NCBI RefSeq assembly: GCF_037975245.1
Contig: NC_092569.1
Location: 17,125,501-17,189,500, forward strand
Reading direction: 5' to 3'
Length of the DNA stretch: 64,000 nucleotides
Source: Apostichopus japonicus
Taxonomy: Eukaryota > Echinodermata > Holothuroidea > Aspidochirotida > Stichopodidae
The notes under the pieces are model-generated. The model made no database searches and was not told the DNA's origin. It saw nothing but the letters and a program-made list of their open reading frames with translations. Shown one piece after another: positions 1 to 13,200 of this stretch (its first letter is position 1; each line of letters begins with the position of its first letter). The position numbers were made by a program, and so were the translations under genes.

Positions 1-1059
1 AATATAAATAAGTGTCGTTAAATGACGTTAATTGCCAAACAATGCAAGAGGATTAAAAACGTTGTCAGCAAGTGTTATTTTTTGAAGCTTTCAGCATACA
101 TGTTTCCGAAGTTACTATACTTACTTGCTTGTTAGATTTGATAATTCCTCCCAAAATTTGAAAAAAAAACTAATAAATTTCAATAAATTTCAATAAATTC
201 CTTCTTTCCAAAATTAGTATCTTCAGCATCCTCCAGGAAGGTGTGTTTTTTGTAAAATTTGCACTGGAAGTTATAAAAAAATGCAATAACAAATTGTATC
301 TTATGTTTAGTTACATCTCAAATTTTACATTGCCTTTAGAAACATTCTCTCATATTTTCAATTAACAACACACATTTTCGCTTATTTATCCATACGTGTA
401 TATATTTACCTATTCGTCGCTAATTAATATTATATAACACAAACTTTCCAATGTGAGAATTGTTTGTTTTACTGAATGGATTAGTAGATATCTGTTAATA
501 TTTTTAGAATAAAACGAAACATTCGCGAAAAATATTTTAAGCCAGTTGAACAATTAAATTCATTTAAACTACCCATAACATTTTATATACGGATAACTGC
601 TTCTTAACGAATCGATTTGACTACATTAGTACGCCAAGTATTGTAAAACTACAGTATTGGTTTATCTTACCGGTGCTGAAGATTATTATCTTGGAAAGAA
701 GAAATTTATTGAAGAAAAATCATCATTAGCTAAATACATAGAACGTTTTATTGGAAATTTTAAAACAGCTTATCAAGTAGTTAGATTTTGTTTCAAATTT
801 TGAGAGGAATTATCAAATCTAACAAGCAAGTAAGAAACATATAAAAAGGTTATCCAGTAATCGAATATTTGACATGACTATTTTTATTTGAAATCGTAAC
901 ATGAAGCAATCAAGAATGATTCATGAACGCAACGATTTATAAGAAACAAGAACGAAAACTTGAAATTGTTAAACTCACCGTTTCTTCGGAAAACGTAAAA
1001 GCGATCAATGTTGTACACAAGAATGCAAATATTGCTCGAACAGCCACGGAAGGCTCCAT
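1..1059 (-). CDS. Gene 1 (partial): 5' end of a secreted fibrinogen-related protein gene
   Basis: Only coding exon 1 (979-1059) and the first ~980 bases of intron 1 are in the window. The exon encodes 27 residues, a short basic start and a hydrophobic core ending in FSEET, then a GTGAGT donor at 978. It matches exon 1 of the four complete downstream-type copies almost base for base, and the conserved upstream module sits at 1253-1344. In the complete genes intron 1 is 3.3-3.5 kb, so exons 2-8 are expected left of the window. The domain content is therefore inferred from the paralogues, not seen. An in-frame ATG further upstream exists (1149), but it is not in frame in gene 2, so the conserved MEPS start at 1059 was chosen. 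Confidence 0.8.
979..1059 (-). CDS. Gene 1 exon 1: signal peptide
   Basis: Starts [15 protein letters not shown] and has a hydrophobic core typical of a secretory leader. It is 81 nt, ends in phase 0, and is followed by GTGAGT. The out-of-frame reading that starts at 1093 is a shadow. Confidence 0.85.
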
Positions 1060-1252
1060 ATTTATGAATGTCTTGGTATAGTACGAATGACAATTCAAAT
1101 AAAATGTATCTCTAGAGGTAAGAAACATCCTCGATGTTCTTAAAATCAACGGATGTCCTGAAGTGTGTTCACAAAATGTAAGATGATTATATCTCGCAGC
1201 CAGTTTACATTGTTCTTCTTCGTTGTAAGATACCGTCTTTCAGTTTCAAACA

Positions 1253-1344
1253 GATAAGGATTCAAAGGCACCCATATACTATGGAAACTTCCAGTCCATA
1301 AAGGAAGACCGTTCCATGTTACGTCACGTTGCGGAAATATTTAC
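1253..1344 (-). promoter_or_regulatory. Conserved upstream module of gene 1
   Basis: About 190-285 bp upstream of the ATG. Contains a GATA motif (CTTATC on the minus strand), the palindrome GGAAACTTCC at 1283-1292 (fits the Rel/NF-kB form GGRRNNYYCC), TTACGTCA at 1319-1326 (CRE-like) and TTGCGGAAAT at 1329 (C/EBP-like). Order and spacing are kept in all five copies. Confidence 0.55.
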
Positions 1345-4300
1345 ATATTTTGCGACAATTTGACATCTACAGTTTATAGATGTGTTCATTTAAAGTAAGG
1401 AAGCCGGTTGAGTAAAACCTTTTTTTTTTATAAGACACTTAACCAGACGACTTTTGATGTAAAAAAAAACTCTGCCCCTGTGATATATGGTGTGTATTTT
1501 TCATTCAATTGATCCTCGGATAGTTCACAAATGTAAGAAAACAGGAATGGAATTACATTTTGTTTCATTTTTTGGGCTTCACGTTTCCATGAATTATACT
1601 ATCAGAATACAACTTTCTCGTAATGTTAAATATACGGCTGCAAATTGGTATACAACCGTCTTAAATATGTCAAATAATTCAAATCATTTCGTGGAAACAA
1701 CGTCTTCTACCCTCTCTCCCAATTCTTGTCCCTCTCTTTTTGAGTATTTTGCGTTGTGACACACACCCACAATAAGGTGTACAAGGAAACTGGAACAGGA
1801 GTGGTTTGTCATAGGGAGGGGATAGGGGCCAAAACGGGGAATGGCATCCATATTGTCGAAAACATTGTGAAGATTTGGATTTTTTTTGCAAAATGTATAA
1901 TAAACGAAAACAATTGATATCATCATTTCCCATTTACCAAAATAAACATTTGTTTACCATTACGGATGTAAGCCAAATTTAGTTACCCCCCCCCCCTCAC
2001 CTGAATATGTAACCGATATACAGAGGGTATAGAAAGGGCGCAAAAACGTACACTTTTGGTGGTTTCAAACCCCAGACAAAAATCAGAAGGCATAATCAAC
2101 ACCTCTCTACTGACAGGCAGACTATTACAAAAATTCATCGAGTTTTCCTTTAGTGGTTAAAAAACAGTCAAAAATCCTTCAACATTTTGTTCAATAGTTT
2201 GCAAAATATAGCACCGTGTTCCATCTAAGCACCCTCTGTTTTTACTAAAATTCTCCAAGGTGACAAACGTCCCCCTAGACCCTTCCCTGGACGACAACAT
2301 ATCTTATCCTCCCACTACAAACAAATATGCTTCCGCCGCTAGCTTATAGCTTACATCGTATCATGAAACATTAGCTCTCGAACTCTTAGGATGGTGATAA
2401 AGATTCGTTTGTACCCTCATACCACGAACGCTGGCTATCTCCCTGCAATGCAATACATTACCACTTCTCACGTGATGATGATTCTTGAACACTACCAAAT
2501 ATATAACAGCTTATTATGTATGCTTGTATGTTGCTAGATAGTGTGCAATTGAACCCAACCCTATATTAACCTGTTGTGTTTATGCTTGTACTACATCATC
2601 ACATCGATATAACACAAGGGAAATTCGTAGCTTCGACAACACAGAAGATAAAGATGGACGTAACATCAGCATATATGAATATTGTCATGGTTCTTTGGAT
2701 ACTTAACAAATAAGCAATGTCGTATCATTGACAAAAGAAAAGATAAACTTATAGATACCAACGTATGCATACTTGCATATTTACATTGTAAGATACTTTA
2801 CTTAACGGCCTAAAAAATAACTAAATTTTCCAAAATAAAATTGCATATTTGGCACACATAAATTTGTCTCTATTCAATCGTGATTTTCTATTACGTATAT
2901 TACCTTGTGGAGATTGTTGTTTTGGGGAAGTTAATGATAAACGGAAAGAATTTCTTGCGTAAACAAATAAACACTTCCGAACAATAACAGTGAGAATTTA
3001 TCTTAATATATATTAAAGTCTAGACTCCAATCTTTATGGTATCTAGATAATGTCATAGTCTATCTAAAAACTGCCTGTTTTCTTATAAAAAAAAAAAAAT
3101 TGCGTATTTGAAAATTCCCAATAATATAAAAGTTAATATTAAAAAAGTTAGTATTTGTGTTACGTACCATTATTGGTTTAAAATGGGGGGGGGGGGCGGC
3201 GGTGCGGATTACGGTAAACACAAACACCCGGAGAAAGTCCTTGATGAATTTTCTATTTCATTCGCAATTGTCTAACTTGCGATCTAGGATAAATAAGAAA
3301 GAACATATGTAGACCTTCCTGATTTATGGAATGCAAACCTCGATGTGCCCAGTCTGGCCAGGCAATGACTAAAACTCGCCCTACAAAGTTGTGGGAAATT
3401 ACTATAAACAGATGTTGTACACAAGCTGGAAATCAGCATACCCTTAAAATATTACCGTTCATTAGCAGTCAGAAGCCAATCAAAAGTGAACAGAAGTAGG
3501 TATATGCATCAGTTATATGTCAACACGGATTATGTAGAATAATACAATGGGATCCAGCAAGTTCTATTTCGGGTCCACCGCGGATGTAAGTCAATGGAAA
3601 AATTATGGTTGTGGTTACGCCGACATCTCTGAGGACAGTTTTCACACATATTTTAAATTCTACCATAATACTGAAATTCGTTTGCGCCCTCTACTAATAT
3701 GGAGTCATATTTCACAGTGACTTCTGTTAATATGAAGTCATATATGAACACCAAAAAAGATCAGCCTGTGTTGATTTAAGTACAATATAGCAAAACACGA
3801 AATCGTGTTTCATCTTCGGGTTTTTTTTTAAATTTCTTATTTCATCTTAAGAATCATATAATTTCTTTCTTCATGAAGGAAATCTTTACTCATGACAACA
3901 CAAGCAAAAGGGTGCAACATGAAGCTGATCACTCCACTAGTACAGCGTATCGAAAATGGAAATAATATTTCATCTTAGATGTTATCGAATGTGAACACAG
4001 AGAAAATGTCTACATACCCGATCGTTTTAGTTCGAACTATTCCAGCATGTGATAACTACCGTACGTAACATTCAAACTTACAACTTATACGACGTTGCTC
4101 TCCAGTGCATCTAAAATTTAAAGTAAGCCTAATATGTATAGAATCGGTCTGTTTTGAATTTTATGGTGGTAATTTTTTCGCATGATATATATTACCGAGG
4201 TATAGTTAAATGACATACTTATTAACAGTTGAGATAATAAAGTAAGTGGAATAAACTGGGAAGTCCTTTCATGGGCTTTATGTAACGAATGACAACGAAT

Positions 4301-4624
4301 AATAGTGTGAACCGAGTTTTAAATGTTTATTGCATGAGCACACTGCCTGATGATATTGCTATTCTTCTGAGGTAACTTATGCAAGAATGCTGTATACCCA
4401 TGACATTATTAACTATACCTAGAATCATCAACATACCCTTAAGTCTGTAAATCAGAAAACATATATTTAGTATCGTCATTGGAATATCTTGTATGGAAAC
4501 TTCAGATGTATAATAAATCAACTATTGCATAGGTGATTTTTGTTTTAATTCAGTACACAAGGCAAATGATTCCATAAAAATAAAAAATTTTCACGGTGTA
4601 CCCAGACATTCGGTACATCTATTA

Positions 4625-4840
4625 CGCAGCAAAATGTAATAAATGACGCGAAATGAAATGTAACATCTGTCGCAAAATCTTATTTTAACTGAACGTGTAC
4701 TCATGTTTGGCGCAAATTAAAATAACCCCTTGAACGAGTTATGTAATAATTTGTTTATGCAAAATGTAATGAAAAATAACGAGAAATGTAACAACGCATA
4801 ATGTAGTAACTTGTGTGAACTAAGTCAAGCGCAATGTGTG
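4625..4840. repeat. Degenerate repeats of GCAAAATGTAAT
   Basis: Several imperfect copies of a roughly 12-base motif (GCAAAATGTAAT, GAAATGTAAC, GCATAATGTAGT) in the gene 1/gene 2 spacer. A related cluster lies at 33115-33330. Confidence 0.45.
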
Positions 4841-6609
4841 ATATGTATCATTATTGAATATTGCTGGAATTTCTTACACCGCTACTGTCATTTGCAACGA
4901 AAAGTTATTACTGATGAATAGATGGAACGCACTTAATATTGCTTTGAATGAAGAAAATCATAACGGTATGTTATTTTCAAATCGATTTGAAATGATAGAT
5001 AAGTATAGACAAATATTTCTTTCTATCTTAATACCAGCGTTGAAAGTATTTGTACCAATTTGTACCAATATAATACCAAGTATAACGAACGTTCAATAAG
5101 CAGATATAATCTACTGGCTAACACATCGTCTTTAAAAAGAGCCGCTATTTGTAATTACAAAACAGGTATGTACGCTATATTTCTAGTACTGCCTGATTTT
5201 CCCAATATTTAAGACAGATGTTCATTGAGTTCTTGATTCGCTCCCTCGTTATACAATGAGCATTTCAGATAGTATGTTACTATTACTATTACTATGATTG
5301 GGGGGGGGGGGATTCGTTATTGGCATCTTAACATTTCAATAAAATAAAATTGTGTTTCCGCATAAAATCGAGCAAATAATATTACTAAGCTTGAAGAATA
5401 AACGTGTACACAATGTGCTACAATAAACAGAACGAACTCCGTTATTTCATTATTGATATCATTAATGTAAACCATGTTAAACTTGAAATTGGCCAAAATT
5501 AATCCTCATTAGCAACCAACTTGATAAAAGACAGGCCGTTTCCTTGCGATATTTGCAAACTATGAGATATGAGGTTAACAGTCTTGATCATTTGAAGCTT
5601 ATCGTAGGATATATTCTCTCAATTGAAATCTCATATATTACGTCATTGTTTTGTGAGTATAGTGTACGACGAGGGACTACACGCGGATGTACATTTCACA
5701 TAATATGTAAAACACATGATATTATAAAAATACACGTGCTATATAAATTTCAACTACCCGGTGATAAACTGGAATTACCTTCTTTCAAAGTTTAGTTTAA
5801 ATATATTTCAACAATACTGAGGCATTCTATTATAAGTTGAGCCTGAAAAATCCAAGGCTCAATGTTGAAATAGTAACATATACAGAATTATTTTGTTGTA
5901 TTTTGAAAAGGGTGGGGAGAAATTTGCTGCATAGACCCTCTTTCAGTCTCCTCATTAATTGCAAAGAAGACACATGATGTGTCGCATACCAATATTCTCT
6001 GATATTGTGTCTCAGGCTGGCAAGGAAGCTTACGTAGGGTCAGTTTAATTCAAGATAAGTACTATCATACTACGTGGATCTGGTATAACAGATATGTATA
6101 CTTGGTAAACTGTATTTCTGATAATTTTTGACATAAAAAAGCACAACAATACCAAACATGTAAGTTTAGACAATTTCGCTCTAATTCGGTTTAAGACGCT
6201 GTGGAGTAATGTTTGAGGTTTTAACAGAACATTTTATTCCTTTTAATCATGTATGCGAGGAGTTTGTGTACTGGGGGGGGGGGGGGGTCTGTTGTATCAA
6301 ATATACGAACAAGTTCTTTTGCACGACTAGACTACAACGTATATCAATAGTAAGGTCTGCACGCCATATTATTTATACAAAGTTTTACAATTGAAATAAA
6401 AACTCGGAACGATGTGTTTATTATTACTTTATTTATTGTAATTTAAGTATTGTTGATGTCTCGTAATTATTTGCAGTGATGAAAGAATCACCAGTTGTCA
6501 TTCACTTTCGAACAAGGAACTCTTTAATGAATGTTTCAAATTTAAGGTTTAAAGTTTTCTTAAGTTGTTATCCGTAAAGTATATTACAATCACGCTCCGT
6601 TTGGTCATA

Positions 6610-6615
6610 TTTATT
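6610..6615 (-). terminator. Candidate polyadenylation signal of gene 2
   Basis: AATAAA on the minus strand, 58 nt past the stop. Other AATAAA copies lie further on near 6420, so the true site is uncertain. Confidence 0.35.
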
Positions 6616-6672
6616 TAACTTCTGAGTTATAACGATTTTTAGTTCGTCATCTTGTTCATCAACTCAAGAGGT

Positions 6673-6974
6673 TTATCGAATTTTCATCTCAACGAATTGG
6701 ACGTTGCAGTAAGTATAGTCATAAGAGAAGATCATTTCCCCGTTGTCTCCATTGTAGAGACCGTTTGGGTTTTCATATGTACAACAAAAGTCGCAACTGC
6801 TGCTGTAATAGAAACATGAGCAATAGCTATAACTACTCCAGCAATGAGAGCACCAATGATTCGAGTGCCACCATCCGCTTCTGTGCTTCTCTGCGCAGTT
6901 GAAGGTATCGCATGCGTCGTTGTCATGGTCGTATGTGCTGAACGGCTTACCTTTGTTGTAAGAGAGATCATAAC
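6673..6974 (-). CDS. Gene 2 exon 8: FBG2 P subdomain with Cys/Tyr/Ser insert
   Basis: 302 nt. Has [24 protein letters not shown], then a 34-residue insert with 7 Cys before [11 protein letters not shown], and ends VEMKIR then TAA. Relative to gene 4 the CCA codon after the final Arg is TAA here. The old reading frame remains open for two more codons before TGA. Confidence 0.87.
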
Positions 6975-9392
6975 CTGCAAATTAAGAACAGATCCATCAG
7001 TGGTTAGGTTTTGAACACCAAAATTTAAGGTAAGCAATGCTGTCCTTTTCCACACTTGTCTATGAATCAGAAAACGTACTAATTTCAAAAAAAAAAAAAT
7101 TAATAGAAGTTGAATAGAGGTTGAAATCAGGCTTATATTAGAATGTTGTTTATTTTTTCCGTAGCTATGAGAATTTGCATATTCACGCTACATTTTACAC
7201 GTGAGTGCACATGATGTTTTCTTTGGTAGTCATACTTCTGTTGTTTTGAGCAATGAAGCTAAAATATTAGCAATCGCTATCGGGTAAGTCATATGTCTCC
7301 AAACATGGCCGAGAACTAATCTACTGATATAGTATTATACGTCACATATTTGGCAAGGAACATGTGTGCTTTTGTTAAATGTATGTGTGCTTGTTTTTAA
7401 ATGTAAGAACAAAAGTAATAATCTTTATGTTGACTTGTTATGTCTCTTATTAAATAGGTACTTGTGAAATGGGTATACAAAACCTAATGACATTAATATC
7501 TTGATAAGAATCAAAAGTTGATTATCAAATGTTACTTATGTGAACTTTTGTCTTTATTTAGTTTATTGATGACATACAAAGATAGACATAAGACAAAATA
7601 CCACATTCCTTTATATTAATGTATGCTGCCAGTATAGAGGAATATCATGTATAATCCATCACGTGTTGTTTTACACTTTTGTATCAATTATTGCTTGTTC
7701 CATTATTGGTCTTTGGGCTAAATAAAGTAATACCCGTCTCTATCGTTCACACTACTAAAATGGACTCGAACCTAGATTTCATCCCATTTACCTAAACAGA
7801 GTGAGGACGTATGCCGGAGCCGGGAAAGGTAGGGATGTTTTATACAATGAAAATCATGTGTACAGCATATCAGGAACTAAATATGTTTAGATTTAACATT
7901 CACATGCCATTTGTGACAACTTTTAAAGAACATTCCTACTTAAGTTTGAAGTTTGATGTATCATTCTGAGAATGAATATGTATTGCAGACATGAAACATA
8001 TTAACAACAAACCCGCATCTCCACTGGGACTGGTCCTGCTTCCCAGTTTATTCATTTTGTAGTTGGTGTCCTCGGACTCTATTTGAAATTCTGTAAACTC
8101 AGCATATAAACTCGTCCCATCTGAAGTAGTAATGTCAAGTCGTAGTTTGTAATCGGCCTGATTGGTCAGGTAATAGAGTTTCTCATTCCCAAGCCAGAAG
8201 TTTCTGCTGTTACCGAAGCCGTCTTTGTATGCATCCCAGTTTTGATCAAAACTAATACCGTCATCAGTGCGACGTTGAAAAACCTACCATGGAAACGATT
8301 GAAAGAGACACTGATATCAACAGAAGAAAATCAATATCCAATTCAATTTTATTTTGGGAATTGCCCTTTACATTTTTTAACGATCTGGATTACAATCGAT
8401 TGAACAGAACTGAAACGTATTCATATGTTCAAGGGAAGTTTTACACATAAATTGTCATACTTGGTACATTCAGTTATGATATGTTTCAGATGTTGGTCTA
8501 GTGTAACTAAATTGTTTAATGCATATAAGTAGTGCGACTTTATCGAGAGCATCTATTCATAAATTAGCAGCGTTGAAATGACTCACGGTCCATCCTTCGT
8601 CGCCGTGCATTTTACAGTGAACATTAAATGGAGACCCTGGCCATCCAGTTGGCATGATTGAATATACGCCATCTTGTGTATTCCCAGCGTCATAAACATC
8701 CTGGCAGTCTCTATAGGACACTGAGGATGGACAATTTTCACCGTCACCTTCATATCCCTCATTACAATAACACTGTCGTATTTCATTCCTGACATCACAC
8801 ACAGAATTTGTACTACATCTGTAGTCTTTACAGATCAATCGGTTATTGTTACAGGAACACTTTCGTGTGCAGTCATCGTTAACGTTTGTTTCTCCATCCT
8901 AGAATACATAGATAAAATATAAAGATATAGTATTTATTACACATTGGATTTTTCTTTCTTAGCCTAAGTTTCGTTTCTGTTTCGTTTGCATAGTCATATA
9001 ATTGTGAAATGATTCATACATATACTCACTGGTATAACCAAGTTAGCCTCTGCCACGAAACACCCGCATTCACTCGCACTGATACAGTCACTCCCTTGCA
9101 TTAAGAAACCAGCTGGACAGGTGCAACCCTCAGTACCCAAACAGTCACTAACACAGCCAGATTGTCCAGTGGGAACTTCACATGTTGCCTTGCAACTGCA
9201 GGTTCCGTAGATCATGTTAGTAGGACATGGTGTCAGTGTACCCGCTAGTTGGTAAGATCAAGAACCAAATATGAGATTTTAACAAGAACATATATATAAT
9301 ATGTGAATATATTATAATATCATATATAAATTATATGAGATGATTTATATATATATATATATATTCATATATACATATATATATATATATTC

Positions 9393-9478
<86 letters not shown>

Positions 9479-10015
9479 ATATATATATGTTGAAAACGAT
9501 GTAGTTGTAGATTTGATTTATGAATAAATTCTTGTTGTATTATTAATAACGTTTCGTTTTTTCACTTACTTGCATTACTCTCGAGTTCGCCAATATGTGT
9601 AACCTGATATTGCCCCCATTCATCGGTGATACGAAAACCTCTGTATGTTGTATAGAAAGAAGCACCATTAGATAACTTTATATCCACACGAAGTTCGTAG
9701 TGTCCTTGATTCGTCAAATATGATAACTTTTCATTGCCGAGCCAAAACTCAGTTGAGAGGAAACCAAATCCATCTTTATACTGTGACCAACTCCTATTGA
9801 AATTTACTGCAAAGCTGTCTCGGCGTTGTATGACCTGTTACATGAATAGAAAATATAGCAAATATCATCATAACTTAAATACACTCTCTCAATTGTACAC
9901 AAATTGGGAAACGGACAATTTATTTTACCCACTGATGTAAATATTAGCAATGATACACACACGCATACACACACAAACACACATATGTTTACATATAAAT
10001 TAAAACAAAATATGT

Positions 10016-10083
<68 letters not shown>

Positions 10084-10207
10084 CCTTAACAGCTAAGCAA
10101 GCATTGCAAATTTATCACATTTCAAGGGTTAATGAGCAATAATATTGCAATAGGAAAATAAAGATGTCGTTTAAGACATCACAGACCATCTACTATCTAC
10201 CATCTAC

Positions 10208-10275
<68 letters not shown>

Positions 10276-13200
10276 CATACATACATATATATATATATAT
10301 GACATATATGACGTATATAACAACGTTATGATATTAACATTAAATTATTGATTACGCTTCCAGATGTTTCAAGTCATACTACCTACATACTTACTAAACG
10401 GTTTTAGCACGTTTTAAATATGATTTTAAAAAAGACACATTTCCTTGTTCACATACCGTCCAGCCTCCTCCGCCAACGTCGTTGTTGCAGAACACTTCAA
10501 ATGGTTCCTCAAATCCATCTGGCTTGATAATGTTTACTCCGTTAGATTTGGACGTAGAACACTGACTTTGGACGTCTTGGCAGTCCTTTGGATATTCAGA
10601 CCGTTGATAAAAGAAGTAATGAGCCACTGTAATAAAGAGAGGGAGAACTTGCAATAATTAAATATGTATTATGTTCAACTTGTAACAAAACGTATCACTG
10701 TCAACAGTTACTGGACCGTTAGAGAAAACCCTGTCAAGAAAATTGACAATTATCTGTGATCATACGAGACAACTTAAACCCCAGCAGGAAAGATTGAATA
10801 ATAGACAATTGTGTTAAAAGTAACATGAACACCAACATATATCATGTTTTGTGTTAGATTATCTTGCATTCGTTTATGTGAAGATAAGATATGTCTTGGT
10901 GGGAATGACACAACGAAATAATGAAACACTTATCCGCGTATCCATGTCTTACAATGTGTGTGAAAAGCACCTCGTGGGGTACAGGGTTGTCTAACGTTTT
11001 CTATATTCTAAATCATTTGTCAAAAGTAAGTGTATTGTCTCGTTATCAGTATTATCGGTTGTAATTTTTGTTGTAGCAATTTGTCGAAAATAACATATCA
11101 AATGCTGTCAATAAACAGTCACCCAAATTTTACTTGGAAACAACGCAGCATATGTATATTTGTTACTTACATGTTTTAATATCTAGATGGATAGACATAC
11201 AAAGTAATTGAGGTTAAGAAGTGAAATATCTCTAAAAGTAACATGAACATCTTAACATCATATTTGATATATATAGTTGAGGTAAAAAATTGATATATCT
11301 TACTTTGAGTGCCATCTGTAGTTGAAGGTAAACTTCTCCGATGTATACTCTATTGATGAGAAGAAGAATCATCAACAAAAACATAAATATGTTATGTTTA
11401 ATGATAGTAAGTGCTTGTAAAGAACTATTGATTTTACTCAATCTCAGTTACCAACTAATTATTAAAAGAAAAATTACAAATGCAATAAATTTTCGGAAAA
11501 CAACTATTTCAAAATAGTTAATAATCTAAATGGTTGCACAATAAATATATTCATATGCCTTATTTGGGAGGGGGGGGGGAGGGTAAGCATGTCTGGAAGT
11601 TAAACTCAAACTCAATAAATAATTTAAATCCATTCAAACACAAACTTATTTTAAATGCTATATTGATTTGTGTAGTATTATTTACACGGAGATTGGATAT
11701 CCATTCAAGGAACGCAGATGACTATGTGACAATATAAGTTTTTCGAAGCGTTGTGTATGTGGTGAGATATAAATGAAGATTGAAGAAACAAGTTACTAAT
11801 TTCGGATTTTGCTTTCTTAGATTAAAGAAAATGTGAAAGATATATGTTTGTGAAAATTAAGTTTATGAAATGATTTTCATTCCAGCATATCATTAAGGTC
11901 GATATGAGATTTTCTTGTATTTGCTTATAGAAGTAGCAACTTTTCGAGTGAATAAATAGAACGTCCCAAATAATCTTTAAATATTGTATTTACAAAGCAA
12001 TGTGGACAACTTTGCAATATTTTATACCGGTATGTTATCAATATCGTATGGTTTCATGTGCTTGCATGAAACGAAATGAAGTAATGCTTTTTGTATAAAG
12101 CATCCTCAAATTGGCATGAACAAGCACAAATTCTTACAATGTTTACGCAGAGATCGTCCATGGTACATTCGAAGCGTTGTCATGGGGTGATAAATTAATG
12201 ACGATTAGAATTTAGAAGTAATTTTTGTGAAAAACCAACAAAGTGATTTTAAGTTAAAAGAAAAAGGTATTTGATAAGGTACTTGCCAGTGTTTGCTAGC
12301 TGATAAAACATAGCAATTGTTTCAATGAATAAAGTATACGACGTGAGTTGTGTGAAACAAACACAACAAAGACTTTGAATTGGAATTGAATATATTAAAG
12401 GAAATTAAAAGTTACATACACCGTATATTGTATTTATTAATTAAGACCTTTCTTAGACCGTAAAAGTACACTATTGATTGCCATGTGAATGCGGAAAGGT
12501 ATGAAATGCAACACTTGCATGGGTTAGGCTTGAAAGAGATATTGGCAGCTGTAAATGATAACAAAAATATATTTATATATATATATTTCTTTCAATTGTA
12601 AATACGCTGGCGCGGTTAATAAATATTACGTGTGAACGTACCTGACAATACCCGATACCTTATTATATGTGTTTCAACCCGAGTTAGCGTTACATTAAAT
12701 AAACAGTTAACGAAATAAGAGTGCATGTTGTAACCGATATTTTTCGAAGGCGTCGAGAACTAGGTTTATAGTATAGTACCAGTGTAGAGAAGTAAATTAG
12801 ATTATATAATTGCAAGTGATATGTAACCATTAAAGTTTACTATGCAAGTATTAGTGTTTACGTGACTTTCATAGATTGACAAATGCCTACTTAGAAGAAA
12901 TCAAATAAAACTAAATAGGAAATATATAAGAACATTATAGACGCTTCTAGAACTTGTGTTCTCTCTACATTAAAATAAGATAATCACGACAAAAAATATA
13001 CTCAATCTTGTTAAATGACGTTGATTGACAAACAAGGACAAAAAGGACAAATTTTAATGAGTTCAAACATTGTCAGAATATTTTATTTGTCCAAGCTTTC
13101 AGCATAGATATTTTCTAAGTTACTATATGAAAGTCTTTGTTTGTCCAATAACAAACAAACGTTGTCATTCAACAGTTCCGCCTGTAATATTGCTAATAAC

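Larger units (their letters stand above)
1060..6672. other. Spacer between gene 1 and gene 2
   Basis: Holds the gene 1 upstream module and then, at about 1.7-4.6 kb, repeat-derived DNA shared with the other spacers (poly(C) at 1986-1996, poly(G) at 3185-3196). The GCAAAATGTAAT cluster follows, and poly(G) runs lie at 5300 and 6273. From 4.85 to 6.6 kb I recognise no gene. Confidence 0.6.

Noticed and set aside
6732..7088. 118-codon minus-strand reading frame over gene 2 exon 8
   Set aside because: It is out of frame with the fibrinogen P-subdomain reading, which has the [15 protein letters not shown] and WW motifs; the Thr/Val/Ala-rich product is a shadow. Similar shadows lie over exon 8 of genes 3, 4 and 5.
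11304..11315. 12-nt micro-exon (ATGGCACTCAAA) preceded by a pyrimidine-like tract and CAG
   Set aside because: It would not keep the frame between exon 1 and exon 3. The 46-nt exon with a better pyrimidine tract and ATAG does, in all four genes.
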